A DNA stretch of 64,000 nucleotides. Origin: an uncultured Bacilli bacterium. Its GTDB lineage: Bacteria; Bacillota_I; Bacilli_A; RF39; UBA660. Location of the stretch: contig CAKOOV010000005.1 of assembly GCA_934098435.1 (NCBI GenBank), forward strand, positions 34,170 to 98,169, given 5' to 3'. The position numbers were made by a program, and so were the translations under genes. Below are positions 38,158 to 47,943 of this stretch, one piece after another. A model generated the notes under the pieces. That model did no database searches. It saw only the letters and a list, made by a program, of their open reading frames with translations, and was not told the origin of the DNA. The number at the start of each line of letters is the position of its first letter. Position 1 is the first letter of the stretch.

Positions 38158-38785
38158 TTATGTAAATATTATTATTTGTATTTTGATATGGTTTTGTTTG
38201 AATAGTTATTTTTTCTTTAGCTCTATATTCTTCAGTAAAGTTTATTACTGGTTCTAAATAGTCTATATTTTTTTGCATTATTTTAGTTATTGGGATATTG
38301 TTATTTATATATAATAATAGTTTTTCATTTTGAATAGTCGTATATAAATAGCCAGAAGCTATAAGTTCTTTTAGGGTTATGAATAGTCTTTTTTTAGTAT
38401 AGTCTATTAATAATTCTTGATATTCTTTATTTTTTATTTTTTCGTAAATTAGTTCATTTAGTATTTCTGGGTCGAAGGCTTTTTGTTCTTTTATTTTTAA
38501 TATTATTATGAACATTTCTGTTAGATCTTTTAATCTAAATGTAATTTTTTGCTCTTCATCATTTTTGATTGAATTTGATTTTATTCCAAATGTTTTAATT
38601 ACTTCGGCTTTGTTTGGCATACATTTTTTACAGCAATGGCATGGTTCTATTTTGCTATCTAAATATCTAAAATATGTTATTTCCCACATTTTTCCGGTTG
38701 ATAATTCTTTTCCACATGAGTAACATATTGTTGGTTTATTTATTTCTATTTCTTTAATGCTTTTTATTCTATCATTTATTATCAT
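38138..38785 (-). CDS. Cys-rich zinc-finger-like protein of unknown function
   Basis: A 215-residue protein. The N-terminal part holds Cys21, Cys24, Cys49, Cys51, Cys52 and Cys55 (CYSCG, then CHCCKKC), a probable zinc-binding module. A helical middle (FRLKDLTEMFIIILKI) and a basic tail ending KKRKNV follow. No family recognised. First gene of the minus-strand operon, behind a consensus promoter; GAAAGGAAG precedes the ATG. Confidence 0.75.
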   Translation of the reverse strand: MIINDRIKSIKEIEINKPTICYSCGKELSTGKMWEITYFRYLDSKIEPCHCCKKCMPNKAEVIKTFGIKSNSIKNDEEQKITFRLKDLTEMFIIILKIKEQKAFDPEILNELIYEKIKNKEYQELLIDYTKKRLFITLKELIASGYLYTTIQNEKLLLYINNNIPITKIMQKNIDYLEPVINFTEEYRAKEKITIQTKPYQNTNNNIYIKKRKNV

Positions 38786-38817
38786 ATTATTCTTCCTTTC
38801 AAAATATTAGTGAACGT

Positions 38818-38846
38818 ATTATATACTTTATTTTATTTTTTGTCAA
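38818..38846 (-). promoter_or_regulatory. Consensus promoter of the four-gene minus-strand operon
   Basis: On the minus strand TTGACA (38841-38846), a 17-base spacer and TATAAT (38818-38823). Both hexamers match the sigma-A consensus exactly. Confidence 0.85.
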
Positions 38847-38849
38847 ATT

Positions 38850-38876
38850 AAAGACTATTGTTAGTCAATAGTCTTT
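38850..38876 (-). terminator. Terminator after clpB
   Basis: AAAGACTATTG (38850-38860) and CAATAGTCTTT (38866-38876) form a perfect 11-bp stem around the clpB stop codon. The promoter of the next operon starts directly after it. Confidence 0.75.
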
Positions 38877-40981
38877 AGTGTTAATTTATTATTTATTAAA
38901 TCTATAGTAATTGTACTATTATATTTTATTTGATCATTTATTATGGCATTAGCTATTAGGGTTTCGACATTTCGCTGCAAATATCTTTTTAATGGTCTTG
39001 CACCATATTTTTCATCATATGATGAATTGATTATATATTCTTTTGCTTTATCTGTTATTACTAGATGTAATCTTTTGTCTTGTAATCTTTTCTCAGTATC
39101 AGTAATTATTTTATCTAAGATGTCATATATTACTTCTTTAGTTAATGAATTAAATATAATTATTTCATCAATACGATTTATGAATTCTGGTTTAAATGTG
39201 TTTTTTAGTTCATTCATTACTAATTCATTGGCATTATTATTGCCTTCGAGAATATATTCGCTACCTAAATTAGATGTCATAATTATAATGGTGTTTTTGA
39301 AATCTACTGTTCTTCCTTGACCATCTGTTATTCTTCCATCGTCTAATATTTGAAGTAATACATTAAAGATATCACGATGGGCTTTTTCTATTTCATCAAA
39401 TAGAATTATAGAGTAGGGGTTCCTTCTTACTGCTTCAGTAAGTTGTCCACCTTCGTCATAGCCGACATATCCTGGAGGAGCTCCTATTAACCTAGCTACG
39501 GAATGACTTTCCATATATTCGGACATATCTATTCTTATCATATGTCTTTCATCATCAAATAATTCATAGGCTAATGTCTTAGCGACTTCGGTTTTACCAA
39601 CACCAGTAGGGCCTAAGAAGATAAATGAACCGATAGGTCTATTTGGATCTTTAATACCCGCTCTAGCACGAATTATTGCTTCGCTTACTAAATGTATTGC
39701 TTCATCTTGACCTTTAACTCTTTTTTTCATGTTTTCTTCTAGGTGAAGTAGTTTTTCTTTTTCTCCTCCGACTAATTTTGATATTGGGATATTAGTCCAT
39801 TTAGATATAATGGCTGCTACTGATTCTTCATCTACGGTATCAGATAATATATCAGATTTATTTATTTTTTCTAATTCTGCTAATTCTTTTTCTAGTCTTG
39901 GGATTGTACCATGTCTTAGTTTAGCAGCTGTTTCTAAATCGTAGTTGTTTTCAGCTTTTTCTAATGCAAAATTAGCAGAGTCTATTTCTTCTTTCTTTTT
40001 ACTTATTTTGGAATTAACTGTTTTTTCTTCTTCCCATCTTGTTTTTAGATTCTTTTCTTTTTCTTTTAGATCTAGTAATTCGTTATTTATGGATTCTATT
40101 CTGTTTTTGGAAATATCATCCTTTTCTTTTTTTAGGGCTTCTTTTTCTATTTCTAGACGCATAATGTTTCTTTCTAAGTTATCTAGTTCAGTAGGTACTG
40201 ATTCCATTTGTACTTTAATAGTAGCGGCAGCTTCATCTATTAAATCAATGGCTTTATCTGGTAAGAATCTATCAGTAATATATCTATCTGATAGGGTAGC
40301 CGCTGCTATGAGGGCTTTATCTTTTATATTAACACCATGAAATACTTCAAATTTAGGTTTTAGTCCTCTAAGAATAGTAATAGTGTCTAAGACATTTGGT
40401 TCTTTTACTAATACTTTTTGGAATCTTCTTTCTAGGGCAGCATCTTTCTCTATATATTTTCTATATTCATTTAGAGTAGTTGCACCAATACAATGTATTT
40501 CACCTCTAGCAAGCATAGGTTTAAGCATATTGCCAGCATCCATAGCTCCTTCAATAGCACCCGCTCCGACTATCATATGTATTTCATCGATGAACATAAT
40601 GATGTTACCATCAGAGTCTTTTACTTCTTTAAGAACTGCTTTTAATCTTTCTTCAAATTCTCCACGATATTTGGCTCCCGCTACTAAGGCTCCCATATCT
40701 AGTTCCCATATTGTTTTATCTTTTAAACTATTTGGAACATCTCCTTTGATTATTCTTGTTGCAAGTCCTTCAACTATAGCGGTTTTACCAACACCTGGTT
40801 CACCAATTAATACAGGATTATTTTTTGTTTTTCTAGATAGTATTCTTGTAATACTTCTTATTTCATCATCACGACCGATGACTGGATCTATTTTTCCATC
40901 TTTAGCGGCCTGTGTTATATCACGACCATATTTTTCTAATGGTTTTTGTAAATTTTCTTCATATGGATTATTCATATTCAT
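38861..40981 (-). CDS. clpB: ClpB-type disaggregase lacking the N-domain
   Basis: A hexameric AAA+ chaperone that threads aggregated proteins together with DnaK. Two ATPase modules are present (Walker A GEPGVGKT and GPTGVGKT), separated by a coiled-coil middle domain (about residues 260-390), followed by [13 protein letters not shown] in the second pore loop. The usual N-terminal Clp-N repeats (about 140-150 residues) are missing, giving 706 residues. Of three nearby ATGs, 40981 is chosen because AAGGAGG lies 9 bases before it. A CIRCE-like operator overlaps the promoter, so it should be heat-shock regulated. Confidence 0.95.
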   Translation of the reverse strand: MNMNNPYEENLQKPLEKYGRDITQAAKDGKIDPVIGRDDEIRSITRILSRKTKNNPVLIGEPGVGKTAIVEGLATRIIKGDVPNSLKDKTIWELDMGALVAGAKYRGEFEERLKAVLKEVKDSDGNIIMFIDEIHMIVGAGAIEGAMDAGNMLKPMLARGEIHCIGATTLNEYRKYIEKDAALERRFQKVLVKEPNVLDTITILRGLKPKFEVFHGVNIKDKALIAAATLSDRYITDRFLPDKAIDLIDEAAATIKVQMESVPTELDNLERNIMRLEIEKEALKKEKDDISKNRIESINNELLDLKEKEKNLKTRWEEEKTVNSKISKKKEEIDSANFALEKAENNYDLETAAKLRHGTIPRLEKELAELEKINKSDILSDTVDEESVAAIISKWTNIPISKLVGGEKEKLLHLEENMKKRVKGQDEAIHLVSEAIIRARAGIKDPNRPIGSFIFLGPTGVGKTEVAKTLAYELFDDERHMIRIDMSEYMESHSVARLIGAPPGYVGYDEGGQLTEAVRRNPYSIILFDEIEKAHRDIFNVLLQILDDGRITDGQGRTVDFKNTIIIMTSNLGSEYILEGNNNANELVMNELKNTFKPEFINRIDEIIIFNSLTKEVIYDILDKIITDTEKRLQDKRLHLVITDKAKEYIINSSYDEKYGARPLKRYLQRNVETLIANAIINDQIKYNSTITIDLINNKLTLKTID

Positions 40982-41009
40982 AATTATCATCCTCCTTTTT
41001 ACATATATA

Positions 41010-41037
41010 ATTATAACACAATATTAGCAATTGTCAA
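41010..41037 (-). promoter_or_regulatory. sigma-A promoter of clpB
   Basis: On the minus strand TTGACA (41032-41037), 16 bases, TATAAT (41010-41015). The -35 lies inside the CIRCE-like operator. Confidence 0.8.
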
Positions 41038-41050
41038 TAGAGATTGCTAA
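41024..41050 (-). promoter_or_regulatory. CIRCE-like HrcA operator
   Basis: TTAGCAATC, 9 bases, AATTGCTAA on the minus strand. The canonical CIRCE is TTAGCACTC-N9-GAGTGCTAA, so the outer TTAGCA/TGCTAA halves are kept and the inner bases have drifted. Confidence 0.75.
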
Positions 41051-41153
41051 AATAAAATATATAAATATGATTAATTTATAATGTAAGATTTAACTTTCTA
41101 TATTAATTATTTTTTATTTATGTTATACTTATAATTGAAAGGAGTGATAAAAA

Positions 41154-41972
41154 GTGGAAAAACAAAAAAATAATGGATTGATCGTTTTAGTAATTGTTTT
41201 ATTATTTGTAATATTGGGATTGGGAGGTTATATTGTTTATGATAAGGTGTTGAATAAAAATCAAATTGAAAATAATAATTCTAACATCCAAAATCATAAT
41301 GGTAATTCTAGTAATAAAAATAATTCAAACCTGGCATTAAAAATTGATAGCACTAAAGATTGGGTTTATGATGCCGATTATAATTTATCAACAAATAAAG
41401 ATAGCTATTATGGTTTTAGTGATCATAGTAAATTGATTAAAGCTAGTGATTTAATTGTTCCTTATATAAATATTAATTCTTCTGATGCTAAAACAGCAAA
41501 TCAAGAAATTTATAAATTATATGAGCAATTAATAAATAAGTTTAATGAAAATCTAAAAGAAGAAATTTGGTTTACTACTGTAGAATATTCTTCGAATATA
41601 AATAATGATATAATTTCTATAATGATTAAAACTACTTCTGCTGGTACATCTACACCATTATACGAATATTATACATACAATTTTGATGTTACTAATGGTA
41701 ATATATTGTCATATCAAGATGCCTACAAATTAGTAAATATTAATGATTCTACTATTGAAAACGTAGTAGAGCAAAAGATAAAGAACGAATTAAAAGATTA
41801 TCCACAATCTTCTTATGAAGAAGCCTTAAATGGCAGTATTGATAATTATAAAAAATCTGTTAATAATAAGTCAATAAAATATTATTTTGATTCTACTGGA
41901 AAACTTAACGTTATTGTTACTTTATATCCTATTGCTAGCGGAGACTCTAAAAAGATTTTAGTTTTAGGATAA
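41154..41972 (+). CDS. Membrane-anchored protein with DUF4163/RsiV-like domain
   Basis: A 272-residue protein. It has one N-terminal membrane anchor (about 8-30), a low-complexity Asn-rich linker (about 40-60), and an extracytoplasmic domain with ININSSDAKTANQEIYKLYE and YYTYNFDVTNGNILSYQDAY, resembling the DUF4163/RsiV-PdaC type. Function is unknown. The GTG start has AAAGGAG upstream. As in pepF, Lys codons are mostly AAA, differing from nearby genes. Confidence 0.65.
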   Translation: MEKQKNNGLIVLVIVLLFVILGLGGYIVYDKVLNKNQIENNNSNIQNHNGNSSNKNNSNLALKIDSTKDWVYDADYNLSTNKDSYYGFSDHSKLIKASDLIVPYININSSDAKTANQEIYKLYEQLINKFNENLKEEIWFTTVEYSSNINNDIISIMIKTTSAGTSTPLYEYYTYNFDVTNGNILSYQDAYKLVNINDSTIENVVEQKIKNELKDYPQSSYEEALNGSIDNYKKSVNNKSIKYYFDSTGKLNVIVTLYPIASGDSKKILVLG

Positions 41973-42049
41973 ATTATATGTTTATTAATTCATAGGTTAA
42001 TTAGTATTATAATCGATTATGATAAAATCACTATTATTTGTTAGATGTA

Positions 42050-42090
42050 ATATTAAAAGTAAGGGATGATACATCCTCTACTTTTAATAT
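42050..42090. other. Long stable hairpin without T run
   Basis: ATATTAAAAGTA (42050-42061) pairs with TACTTTTAATAT (42079-42090), with an inner GGAT/ATCC helix. It lies 77 bases after the upstream gene. It could protect an mRNA end or act as a weak terminator. The remaining 475-base gap before rpsJ holds the two hairpins at 42125-42178, the S10 promoter and its leader. Confidence 0.6.
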
Positions 42091-42124
42091 GTAAATGATA
42101 ATATAATTATTATAATAAAATGTT

Positions 42125-42178
42125 TTATTTGTAGACCTTAGGCTACAAATAACCTAGAAAGACTATAGGCTTTCTAGG
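42125..42178. repeat. Two abutting GAC/GGC-apex hairpins
   Basis: TTATTTGTAG/CTACAAATAA (42125-42152, loop ACCTTAGG) is followed without a gap by CCTAGAAAG/CTTTCTAGG (42153-42178, loop ACTATAGG). Both share the G-AC-N4-GG-C apex seen at 35843-35926 and 9435-9461, while stems differ in sequence. Confidence 0.75.
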
Positions 42179-42282
42179 ATAAAAAAGATAAGTATATATT
42201 ATATATAATAATGAAAGGGGAATTGATAAAATAAAATTTATATAAGAATAAAGAAAAATATTAAAAAAGTTATAAAAAAGCC

Positions 42283-42311
42283 TTGATTTTCATAGATTTA
42301 TTTAGTATAAT
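42283..42311 (+). promoter_or_regulatory. Promoter of the S10-spc-alpha operon
   Basis: TTGATT (42283-42288), 17 bases, TATAAT (42306-42311). Transcription should start near 42318. Confidence 0.85.
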
Positions 42312-42317
42312 TGTATC

Positions 42318-42447
42318 TGTGTGACTGGCTTAGATGTGCGAAGTTGCTGATACACCCGGTTAAGTTGTCAATAAAATTAAAGGGTTTGTCAGGTAATTCG
42401 TTCGGAGCTATGTCTATACTAAGATATAGGCGAAGGGAGGACAACTT
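42318..42447 (+). promoter_or_regulatory. S10 operon leader RNA
   Basis: A 130-base leader with GCGAAGTTGCTGATACACCC, a segment also typical of Bacillus and Staphylococcus S10 leaders, and a hairpin near TATGTC/GATATAGGC. It ends in AAGGGAGGAC before rpsJ. Autoregulation by a ribosomal protein such as L4 is likely by analogy. Confidence 0.6.
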
Positions 42448-42756
42448 ATGGCAAAGGAAATTGTGAGAGTTAAACTTAAAGCTTACGACCACAGAATTCT
42501 TGATAACGCTGCTGCTAAAATAGTAGCTACTGTTAAGAGAAGTGGTGGAGAAGTTTCTGGTCCTGTACCATTACCAACTGAAATTGAAAAAATTACAGTA
42601 TTAAGAGCGGTACATAAATATAAGGATTCAAGAGAGCAATTTGAGAAGAGAACTCACAAGAGATTAATCGATATCATTAATCCTAGCAAGGAGACAATTG
42701 ATGCACTTGCTCATTTAGATATACCAAGTGGTGTAGATATCAAAATTAAAAAATAA
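42448..42756 (+). CDS. rpsJ: 30S ribosomal protein S10
   Basis: S10 (also NusE) sits in the 30S head and joins NusB in antitermination complexes; nusB is at 24886. 102 residues, normal length. [17 protein letters not shown] and [12 protein letters not shown] are diagnostic. First gene of the long operon that runs without a recognised terminator to rplQ. Confidence 0.98.
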   Translation: MAKEIVRVKLKAYDHRILDNAAAKIVATVKRSGGEVSGPVPLPTEIEKITVLRAVHKYKDSREQFEKRTHKRLIDIINPSKETIDALAHLDIPSGVDIKIKK

Positions 42757-42770
42757 GTAGGAGGAAGAAA

Positions 42771-43535
42771 ATGAAAGGAATCTTAGGAAGAAAAAAAGGG
42801 ATGACTGAAGTATTTACTGCTGATGGAAAACTTATTCCTGTAACTGTTATTGAAGTTGAAGATAATGTTGTTTCTCAAATTAAGACTGAAGAGAATGATG
42901 GTTATGAAGCAATTCAACTTGCAACAGTAGAGAAAAAAGAATCTAGAAGTAATAAACCAGAAACTGGTCATCTTAAAAAAGCAAACACTACCCCTAAGCG
43001 CTTCTTAAAAGAAATTAGAGGTGTAAGTGTTAGCGATTATGCTTTAGGTGATGTACTTAAGGCTGATGTATTTGCTGCAGGAGAAATGGTTGATGTAACC
43101 GGCACTTCTAAAGGTAAAGGATTTCAAGGTGTTATTAAAAGACACAATCAAAGTAGAGGACCTATGAGTCATGGTTCACAATACCATAGAGGTGTAGGTT
43201 CAATGGGTACTATGTTACCAATGAGGGTTTTACCAGGAAAGAAATTACCTGGACATATGGGTCATGTACAAGTTACTATTCAAAATCTTGAAGTAATTAA
43301 AGTTGATCTAGAAAATAATGTTATCTTAATTAAAGGAAGTGTTCCTGGTCCTAAAAACTCTTTAGTACTTGTTAGAACTGCTGTTAAATCTGGAGATAAA
43401 ACAAAAGAACCAGTAGAATTAATAGTATATGAAGATGGTACTTCTTCTGAAGAAGTTATCGAAGAGACTATTGAAACTATTAATGAAGAATTAGCAGAAA
43501 CTAATGAAGAGACATCACAAGAAGCTAGCGAATAA
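42771..43535 (+). CDS. rplC: 50S ribosomal protein L3 with acidic C-terminal tail
   Basis: L3 binds near the 3' end of 23S rRNA and reaches the peptidyl-transferase centre. [15 protein letters not shown] and [16 protein letters not shown], with the modified-Gln loop region, are intact. The protein has 254 residues against the usual 205-215; the excess is a strongly acidic tail (about residues 216-254, rich in Glu and Thr) of unknown role. It starts 14 bases after rpsJ. Confidence 0.97.
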   Translation: MKGILGRKKGMTEVFTADGKLIPVTVIEVEDNVVSQIKTEENDGYEAIQLATVEKKESRSNKPETGHLKKANTTPKRFLKEIRGVSVSDYALGDVLKADVFAAGEMVDVTGTSKGKGFQGVIKRHNQSRGPMSHGSQYHRGVGSMGTMLPMRVLPGKKLPGHMGHVQVTIQNLEVIKVDLENNVILIKGSVPGPKNSLVLVRTAVKSGDKTKEPVELIVYEDGTSSEEVIEETIETINEELAETNEETSQEASE

Positions 43536-43585
43536 TTTACTTGATATTATGTTAAGATTATATTGTGATGATAAAGGAGGAAATT

Positions 43586-44215
43586 ATGTCTAAGAAAATA
43601 GATGTTTTAAGTCTTAAAGGCGAAAAGGTAAAGGATATAAAATTAGAAGATAACGTATTTAATGTAAAACCAAATGATGCTGTAATTAAAGATGCAGTTG
43701 TTGCTGCTATGGCAGGAGCAAGACAAGGTACTTCTAAAGTTAAAACTAGAAGTGAAGTATCTGGTGGTGGAAGAAAACCATATAGACAAAAAGGTACTGG
43801 TAATGCAAGACAAGGTAGTATTAGAGCACCACATTATAGACATGGTGGTATTGTATTTGGACCAGTTCCAAGAGATTATTCAAAGAAAATGAATAAGAAG
43901 GAAAAGAGATTAGCTTTAAAGAGCGCTTTATCTTATAAAGTATTAGATAAAGAACTTGTTGTAATAGATAATATTAACTTTGAAACTAACAAAACAAAAG
44001 AAATGGTAAGTTTATTAGAAAACTTAAAGTTAACTAATAATAAGGTACTTGTTTGTGTAAACGAACTTACTGATAATATTTGTTTAGCTGCTAGAAACCT
44101 TGCTAATGTAAAAATTGTAATGCCTAGTGAAGTAAATACTTTTGATGTTGTTTCTTGCGATAATTTACTTATTACAGAAGAAGCTTTAAAATCATTAGAG
44201 GAGGTGCTTAAGTAA
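43586..44215 (+). CDS. rplD: 50S ribosomal protein L4
   Basis: L4 lines the peptide exit tunnel and, in many bacteria, represses the S10 operon. GTSKVKTRSEVSGGGRKPYRQKGTGNARQG marks the tunnel loop region (about residues 43-72). ATG 43586 is preferred over an upstream ATG because AAAGGAGG lies 5 bases before it and the protein then has the usual length of 209. It overlaps rplW by one base. Confidence 0.97.
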   Translation: MSKKIDVLSLKGEKVKDIKLEDNVFNVKPNDAVIKDAVVAAMAGARQGTSKVKTRSEVSGGGRKPYRQKGTGNARQGSIRAPHYRHGGIVFGPVPRDYSKKMNKKEKRLALKSALSYKVLDKELVVIDNINFETNKTKEMVSLLENLKLTNNKVLVCVNELTDNICLAARNLANVKIVMPSEVNTFDVVSCDNLLITEEALKSLEEVLK

Positions 44216-44493
44216 TGGATAATTATTTAGATATAATTGTAGCACCAATTATTACTGAAAAAACTGCTGGTATGGAAGCAGATGGCAAATATGCTTTCAA
44301 AGTTTTGAATAAAGCAAATAAAACTTTGGTAAAGCAAGCTATTGAAAAGAAATTTAATGTTAAGGTTAAATCTGTTAATATTTCTAATTCTCATCCTAAA
44401 AAGAAGAGAGTTGGTAAATATACTGGTATGACTAATAAATATAAGAAAGCTATTGTAACACTTGAGAAAGGTAGTACTATTAGTTTTGACTAA
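44215..44493 (+). CDS. rplW: 50S ribosomal protein L23
   Basis: L23 lies at the tunnel exit and docks trigger factor and SRP. 92 residues, usual length. IIVAPIITEKTAGM, YAFKVLNKANKTLVKQAIEKKF and the C-terminal strand are typical. Its start overlaps the rplD stop by one base. Confidence 0.97.
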   Translation: MDNYLDIIVAPIITEKTAGMEADGKYAFKVLNKANKTLVKQAIEKKFNVKVKSVNISNSHPKKKRVGKYTGMTNKYKKAIVTLEKGSTISFD

Positions 44494-44510
44494 TGTAAGG
44501 AGGAAATATA

Positions 44511-45341
44511 ATGGCAATAAGAGTTTATAAACCTATGACAAATGGTACAAGACAGAGATCTGTTTTGACTAGTGAAGAAATCACTAAAACAACTCCCGAA
44601 AAAAGTTTAACAGTTACTAAAACTAAGACTAATGGTAGAAATAATCAAGGTAGAATTACTGTTAGACATAGAGGCGGAGGAGCTAAAAGAAAATATAGAA
44701 TTATTGACTTTAAGAGAAGAAAAGATAATGTTCCTGCTAGAGTTGTTTCTATTGAATATGATCCTAATAGAAGTGCTAATATTGCTTTAATATCTTATAA
44801 AGATGGTGAAAAAGCTTATATTATTGCTCCTAAGGGATTAACTGTAGGAACTATAGTTGAATCTGGCGAGAATGTTGATATTAAAGTTGGTAATACTCTT
44901 CCTATTATGAATATTCCAGTTGGTACTGTAATTCATAATATTGAGTTAAAACCAGGAAAAGGAGCTAGCTTAGCAAGAAGTGCTGGTGCTAGTGCACAAA
45001 TTCTTGGTAGAGAAGATAAATATGTATTAATAAGATTATCTAGTGGTGAAACAAGAAAGATTTTAGGTACTTGTAGAGCTACTATTGGAACAGTTGGTAA
45101 TGAAGATTATGGACTAGTTAAAATCGGTAAAGCTGGTAGAACTAGACATAAAGGATTTAGACCTACAGTTCGTGGTTCTGTTATGAACCCTAATGATCAC
45201 CCACATGGTGGTGGTGAAGGTAGAGCTCCAATTGGTAGAAGTGGACCTATGACACCTTGGGGTAAACCTGCTCTTGGATATAAAACAAGAAAAAATAAGA
45301 AAGCGTCTGATAAATATATCGTATCACGTCGTAAGAAATAA
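44511..45341 (+). CDS. rplB: 50S ribosomal protein L2
   Basis: Core 23S-binding protein needed for subunit joining and peptidyl transfer. 276 residues. [21 protein letters not shown] and the C-terminal [17 protein letters not shown] with the conserved His are intact. GTAAGGAGG precedes the ATG. Confidence 0.98.
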   Translation: MAIRVYKPMTNGTRQRSVLTSEEITKTTPEKSLTVTKTKTNGRNNQGRITVRHRGGGAKRKYRIIDFKRRKDNVPARVVSIEYDPNRSANIALISYKDGEKAYIIAPKGLTVGTIVESGENVDIKVGNTLPIMNIPVGTVIHNIELKPGKGASLARSAGASAQILGREDKYVLIRLSSGETRKILGTCRATIGTVGNEDYGLVKIGKAGRTRHKGFRPTVRGSVMNPNDHPHGGGEGRAPIGRSGPMTPWGKPALGYKTRKNKKASDKYIVSRRKK

Positions 45342-45359
45342 GGAAAGGAAGATTAAAAA

Positions 45360-45626
45360 ATGGCTAGAAGTATTAAAAAAGGACCTTACGTTTTTGATAG
45401 ATTATTAAAAAAAGTAAGAGCATTAAATGAATCTGGTAAGAAGGAAGTTATTAAGACTTGGTCACGTCGTTCTACAATCTATCCTGAATTTATTGGTCAT
45501 ACTTTCGCTGTACATAATGGAAAAGAATTTATTCCAGTTTATGTAACTGAAGATATGGTTGGTCATAAGCTTGGAGAATTTTCACTTACTAGAAAGTTTG
45601 GCGGACACGGATCAGACAAGAAATAA
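45360..45626 (+). CDS. rpsS: 30S ribosomal protein S19
   Basis: S19 binds the 30S head near S13. 88 residues. [43 protein letters not shown] and [14 protein letters not shown] are diagnostic. GAAAGGAAG precedes the start, 18 bases after rplB. Confidence 0.98.
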   Translation: MARSIKKGPYVFDRLLKKVRALNESGKKEVIKTWSRRSTIYPEFIGHTFAVHNGKEFIPVYVTEDMVGHKLGEFSLTRKFGGHGSDKK

Positions 45627-45647
45627 TTTTCTTAAAGGAGGACAAAA

Positions 45648-45989
45648 ATGGAAAGAACTGAAGCTAAGGCTGTAGCTAAAACTGTTAGAATTTCCCCTAG
45701 AAAAACTAGATTGGTTATTGATCTTATTAGAGGTAAAAATGTTAATGATGCAAGAGCTATTCTTGCTAATCAACCTCAAAGAGCATCTAGAGTTATTTCT
45801 AAAGTATTAGAATCTGCTATAGCAAATGCTACTAATAATTTTGGTATGAACGAAGAGAATCTTTATGTTAAAGAATGCTATGTTGATGAAGCATTAGTAA
45901 TAAAAAGAATTAAATTTGATTCAAGAGGTCGTACTGGTAGAAACGATCATAAAACAAGTCACATAACAGTAATCGTGGCTGAAAAATAA
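45648..45989 (+). CDS. rplV: 50S ribosomal protein L22
   Basis: L22 lines the exit tunnel with a beta-hairpin. 113 residues, usual length. KTVRISPRKTRLVIDLIRGKN and the C-terminal hairpin (RGRTGRNDHKTSHITV) are visible. AAAGGAGG lies before the ATG. Confidence 0.98.
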   Translation: MERTEAKAVAKTVRISPRKTRLVIDLIRGKNVNDARAILANQPQRASRVISKVLESAIANATNNFGMNEENLYVKECYVDEALVIKRIKFDSRGRTGRNDHKTSHITVIVAEK

Positions 45990-46004
45990 AGAAGGAGGAC
46001 ACTT

Positions 46005-46670
46005 ATGGGACAAAAGGTTAGTCCAACAGGACTTAGAATTGGTATCAATAAGGATTGGGAATCTAAGTGGTATGCTGAAAATGACTTTGCTAAATATTTG
46101 AATAATGATTATAAAATTCGTAAATATTTAAATAAGAAATTTAAAAATGCTGGTATTTCACAAATTATAGTTGAAAGAAATCCTAAAAGATGTGAAATAT
46201 TTATCTATGCTGCTAAACCTGGTTTAATTATTGGACAAAGTGGTGTTGAAATTGAAAAGATAAAAAAAGAAGTTGCAAAACTTGTTAATGAAGAAATTCA
46301 AATTTCTGTAGTTGAAATTAAGAACCCTGATATGGTTGCAGAATTAGTTGCACAAAATATTGCTCATAATATTGAAAATAGAGTATCATTTAGGGTTGCT
46401 CAAAAGAAGGCTATTAGAAATACTATGAAAGCTGGAGCTTTAGGTATTAAGACTTTAGTATCTGGAAGACTTGGTGGTGCTGATATTGCTAGAAGTGAAG
46501 GCTATTCAGAAGGAACTATTCCACTTCATACTTTAAGAGCAGATATTGATTATGCTACTTGTGAAGCTGATACTACTTATGGTAAGATTGGTGTTAAAGT
46601 ATGGATTTATAAAGGAGAAATTTTAAAAGGTAAGGGAGGTAATTCTCATGTTAATGCCAAAAAGAACTAA
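46005..46670 (+). CDS. rpsC: 30S ribosomal protein S3
   Basis: S3 helps shape the mRNA entry site. It has 221 residues, with a KH domain (about 50-105, [19 protein letters not shown]) and the C-terminal domain with [18 protein letters not shown]. Its 3' end overlaps rplP by 23 bases. Confidence 0.98.
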   Translation: MGQKVSPTGLRIGINKDWESKWYAENDFAKYLNNDYKIRKYLNKKFKNAGISQIIVERNPKRCEIFIYAAKPGLIIGQSGVEIEKIKKEVAKLVNEEIQISVVEIKNPDMVAELVAQNIAHNIENRVSFRVAQKKAIRNTMKAGALGIKTLVSGRLGGADIARSEGYSEGTIPLHTLRADIDYATCEADTTYGKIGVKVWIYKGEILKGKGGNSHVNAKKN

Positions 46671-47079
46671 ACATAGAAAAACTTTCCGTATCAGATATGA
46701 TGGAAAAGCTAAAGGAAATACTACTCTTCATTTTGGTAGTTATGGACTTATGGCAAAAGAAGGAGCTTGGATTACTGCTAATCAAATCGAAGCTGCCAGA
46801 ATAGCTATGACTAGATATATGAAGAGAGGTGGTAAGGTATGGATTAATATTTTCCCTAACTTATCATTAACTAAAAAACCTCTTGAAACTAGACAAGGTA
46901 AAGGTAAAGGTAATCCTGAAGTTTGGGTTGCTGTAGTAAAGAGTGGCAAAATTATGTTTGAAATTGATGGTGTTGACGAAGCTACTGCTAGAGAAGCTTT
47001 AAGACTTGCATCTCATAAATTACCTATCAAATGTAAATTTGTTAAAAAAGAAGAAAGTGGTGAAGTAAATGAAGACTAA
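46648..47079 (+). CDS. rplP: 50S ribosomal protein L16
   Basis: L16 contacts A-site tRNA and the GTPase centre. 143 residues. [14 protein letters not shown] matches the family start, so ATG 46648 is used, with GGGAGG upstream inside rps[20 protein letters not shown] is diagnostic. It overlaps rpmC by 11 bases. Confidence 0.98.
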   Translation: MLMPKRTKHRKTFRIRYDGKAKGNTTLHFGSYGLMAKEGAWITANQIEAARIAMTRYMKRGGKVWINIFPNLSLTKKPLETRQGKGKGNPEVWVAVVKSGKIMFEIDGVDEATAREALRLASHKLPIKCKFVKKEESGEVNED

Positions 47080-47260
47080 TGAACTTAGAGGATTAACCAC
47101 AGAAGAATTAACTAAAAAGATTTCTGAATGTAAAGAAGAACTATTTAGTTTAAGAATGCAAAAGGCTACTGGAATGCTAGAAAAACCTTCTAGAATTCAT
47201 GAACTTAGAAAAGAAGTAGCTAGAATTAATACTATTCTTAATGAGAGAAGAGAAGGGTAA
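47069..47260 (+). CDS. rpmC: 50S ribosomal protein L29
   Basis: A small two-helix protein at the tunnel exit. 63 residues; [20 protein letters not shown] and the [10 protein letters not shown] block fit. It starts inside the 3' end of rplP, so translation is coupled. Confidence 0.97.
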   Translation: MKTNELRGLTTEELTKKISECKEELFSLRMQKATGMLEKPSRIHELRKEVARINTILNERREG

Positions 47261-47274
47261 GTGAGGTGTAAGAA

Positions 47275-47529
47275 ATGAAAGAAAGAAAAGAACTAATTGG
47301 CACTGTTGTTTCTGATAAGGCTGATAAGACTATTACAGTTAAAGTTGAAACTTACAGAAAACACCCATTATATGGTAAAAGAGTAAAATATTCTAAGAAA
47401 TATGCTGCTCATGATGAGAATAACACTGCTCATGTTGGTGATAAAGTTCGCTTAGCCCAAACTAGACCATTATCTAAAACTAAGAGATATGAACTAGTAG
47501 AAGTAATAGAGAAAGCTGTTATTCTATAG
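47275..47529 (+). CDS. rpsQ: 30S ribosomal protein S17
   Basis: A primary 16S-binding OB-fold protein of 84 residues. [20 protein letters not shown] and [21 protein letters not shown] are diagnostic. It is preceded by GTGAGGTG. Confidence 0.97.
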   Translation: MKERKELIGTVVSDKADKTITVKVETYRKHPLYGKRVKYSKKYAAHDENNTAHVGDKVRLAQTRPLSKTKRYELVEVIEKAVIL

Positions 47530-47554
47530 TTTAGCTCGGAAGGAGGAAATAAAT

Positions 47555-47923
47555 ATGGTACAACAAGAAACTAGATTAAAAGTTGCTGATAACTGCGGTG
47601 CTAGAGAAGTGTTAGTTATTAGAGTTCTAGGTGGAAGTAAAGTTAAAACAGGTAATATTGGAGATATAGTTGTTGCTACAGTTAAGAAAGCTACTCCTAA
47701 CGGTACTATAAAGAAAGGTAAAGTTGTTAAAGCTGTTATCGTAAGAACCAAAAAAGGAGTTAGAAGAGAAGATGGTAGTTATATCAGATTTGATGATAAT
47801 GCATGTGTTATTATTAAAGATGATAAGAGTCCAGTAGGTACACGTATTTTAGGACCAGTAGCACGTGAACTTAGAGATAAAGATTTTACTAAGATTGTAA
47901 GTTTAGCTAAAGATGTGCTATAG
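47555..47923 (+). CDS. rplN: 50S ribosomal protein L14
   Basis: L14 lies at the subunit interface and is the target of the silencing factor RsfS. 122 residues. [19 protein letters not shown] and [20 protein letters not shown] are typical. GGAAGGAGG precedes the ATG. Confidence 0.98.
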   Translation: MVQQETRLKVADNCGAREVLVIRVLGGSKVKTGNIGDIVVATVKKATPNGTIKKGKVVKAVIVRTKKGVRREDGSYIRFDDNACVIIKDDKSPVGTRILGPVARELRDKDFTKIVSLAKDVL

Positions 47924-47943
47924 GAATATTAGGAGGATTTAAA

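Noticed and set aside
40383..41027. Long ORF (214 codons) on the plus strand
   Set aside because: Antisense shadow of clpB; Ser/Leu-rich composition, no ribosome site, and clpB motifs are complete on the other strand. Other antisense ORFs over clpB (38943-39320, 39945-40340) are rejected likewise.
42298..42492. Minus-strand ORF over the S10 leader
   Set aside because: Overlaps a promoter, a leader with family similarity and the start of rpsJ.
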